From contig JALWUZ010000215.1 of NCBI GenBank assembly GCA_027079895.1, forward strand, positions 1 to 6,858: a stretch of 6,858 nucleotides of DNA, written 5' to 3'. Positions 6,334-6,858 of the stretch are shown here, in pieces (the first letter of the stretch is position 1; every line of letters starts with the position of its first letter). Below the pieces are notes generated by a model, which did not search any database, was not told the origin of the DNA, and saw only the letters and a program-made list of their open reading frames with translations. The position numbers and the translations under genes are program-made. This DNA is from Anaerolineae bacterium (lineage in GTDB: Bacteria > Chloroflexota > Anaerolineae > B4-G1).

Positions 6334-6858
6334 ATGCGTGCCGTTATTTTCGTGAACGGGGAGCCCCCTACCCCGCAGGAGACGCAGGCCCTGATACGCC
6401 CCGACGACCTCATCATCGCCGCCGACGGCGGGGCCCGCCACGTTCTGGCCGCCGGGCTGACGCCGCAAGTCGTCATCGGCGACCTGGATTCCATCACAGC
6501 CGACGACCTGGCCCAGGCGGAGGCCGCCGGAGCGCAGGTCATCCGCTTCACGCCGCGCAAGGACGAGACCGACCTGGAACTGGCCCTCAAGTACGCCGCC
6601 CGCGAGGGGGCGACGGAGATCGTCGTCCTGGCGGCCCTCGGAGGCCGCCTCGACCAGACCATCGCCAACCTGCTGCTCCTCACGCTGCCGACGCTGGCCG
6701 GCGTGGACGCGCGGGTCGTCGGTCGGGAGGAAGAGGCGTTCGTCATCCGCCGCCGGACGGTCATCGCGGGCGAGCCGGGGGACATCGTCTCCCTCATCCC
6801 GCTGGCCGGAGACGCCGCCGGTGTGGTGACGGAGGGGCTGGAATGGCCTTTGCGGGAG
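6334..6858 (+). CDS. thiN: Thiamine diphosphokinase (thiamine pyrophosphokinase), C-terminus cut by window edge
   Basis: The enzyme transfers diphosphate from ATP to thiamine, making thiamine diphosphate in one step, in the cytosol. It is characteristic of thiamine salvage. The 175 residues present show the family motifs: AADGGARH (29-36), IGDLDSI (48-54), KDETDLELAL (76-85) and GGRLDQTIANLLLL (103-116). The acidic residues Asp31, Asp50, Asp52, Asp77 and Asp80 are in the expected metal/ATP-binding positions. Family members usually have about 210-220 residues, so roughly 40 residues of the C-terminal thiamine-binding beta domain lie beyond the window. The gene follows a TPP riboswitch and terminator, so its product should shut off its own expression. 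Thiamine transport genes may follow outside the window. Confidence 0.93.
   Translation, partial: MRAVIFVNGEPPTPQETQALIRPDDLIIAADGGARHVLAAGLTPQVVIGDLDSITADDLAQAEAAGAQVIRFTPRKDETDLELALKYAAREGATEIVVLAALGGRLDQTIANLLLLTLPTLAGVDARVVGREEEAFVIRRRTVIAGEPGDIVSLIPLAGDAAGVVTEGLEWPLRE

Noticed and set aside
5862..6797. 311-residue minus-strand open frame across the membrane gene end, the riboswitch and the kinase gene
   Set aside because: It overlaps a clear TPP aptamer, a terminator and thiamine diphosphokinase motifs on the plus strand, and its product is low-complexity Arg/Ser/Pro.

Overview
The window is a GC-rich bacterial chromosomal segment. Three things together point to a Chloroflexota-type organism (Anaerolineae-like): a CHAT-SIR2 gene coupled to a STAND-WD40 gene, typical SPDG-type WD40 repeats, and a TPP riboswitch in front of a stand-alone thiamine diphosphokinase. 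This placement is inferred from gene style only, because the window carries no phylogenetic marker such as rRNA.

Left two thirds (1-4708, minus strand). This is a two-gene operon read leftwards from a well-formed promoter at 4680-4708. The first gene (4635-2593) encodes a 680-residue protein. It has a CHAT caspase-like protease domain (candidate His204/Cys252 dyad) followed by a divergent SIR2-like domain. The second gene (from 2596, running off the left edge) starts inside the stop codon of the first (ATGA overlap). It encodes an nSTAND1-type P-loop NTPase, a single transmembrane helix, and at least seven WD40 repeats. The pair reads as a conflict or defence signalling module. In this reading the WD40 propeller senses, the STAND NTPase switches, and the CHAT-SIR2 protein is the likely effector. 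Basic residues just before the helix predict that the propeller lies on the opposite side of the membrane from the NTPase.

Right third (4709-6858, plus strand). A second promoter (extended -10, 4730-4738) points away from the first and drives a 439-residue, 12-helix membrane protein (4787-6106). That protein is built from three repeats of about 142 residues. Each repeat places a histidine at the same point (His66, His209, His351), with extra histidines at 207 and 349. The layout is strikingly like heme-copper oxidase subunit I (4+4+4 helices, His in helices 2, 6 and 10), but the CuB His pair is missing.

Twenty-one bases after that gene comes a clear TPP (THI-box) riboswitch. It is followed by an 11-bp intrinsic terminator, a strong ribosome binding site and the start of a thiamine diphosphokinase gene cut by the right edge. 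No stretch over 300 bases lacks a gene. No tRNA, rRNA, CRISPR array, insertion sequence or phage gene is visible.
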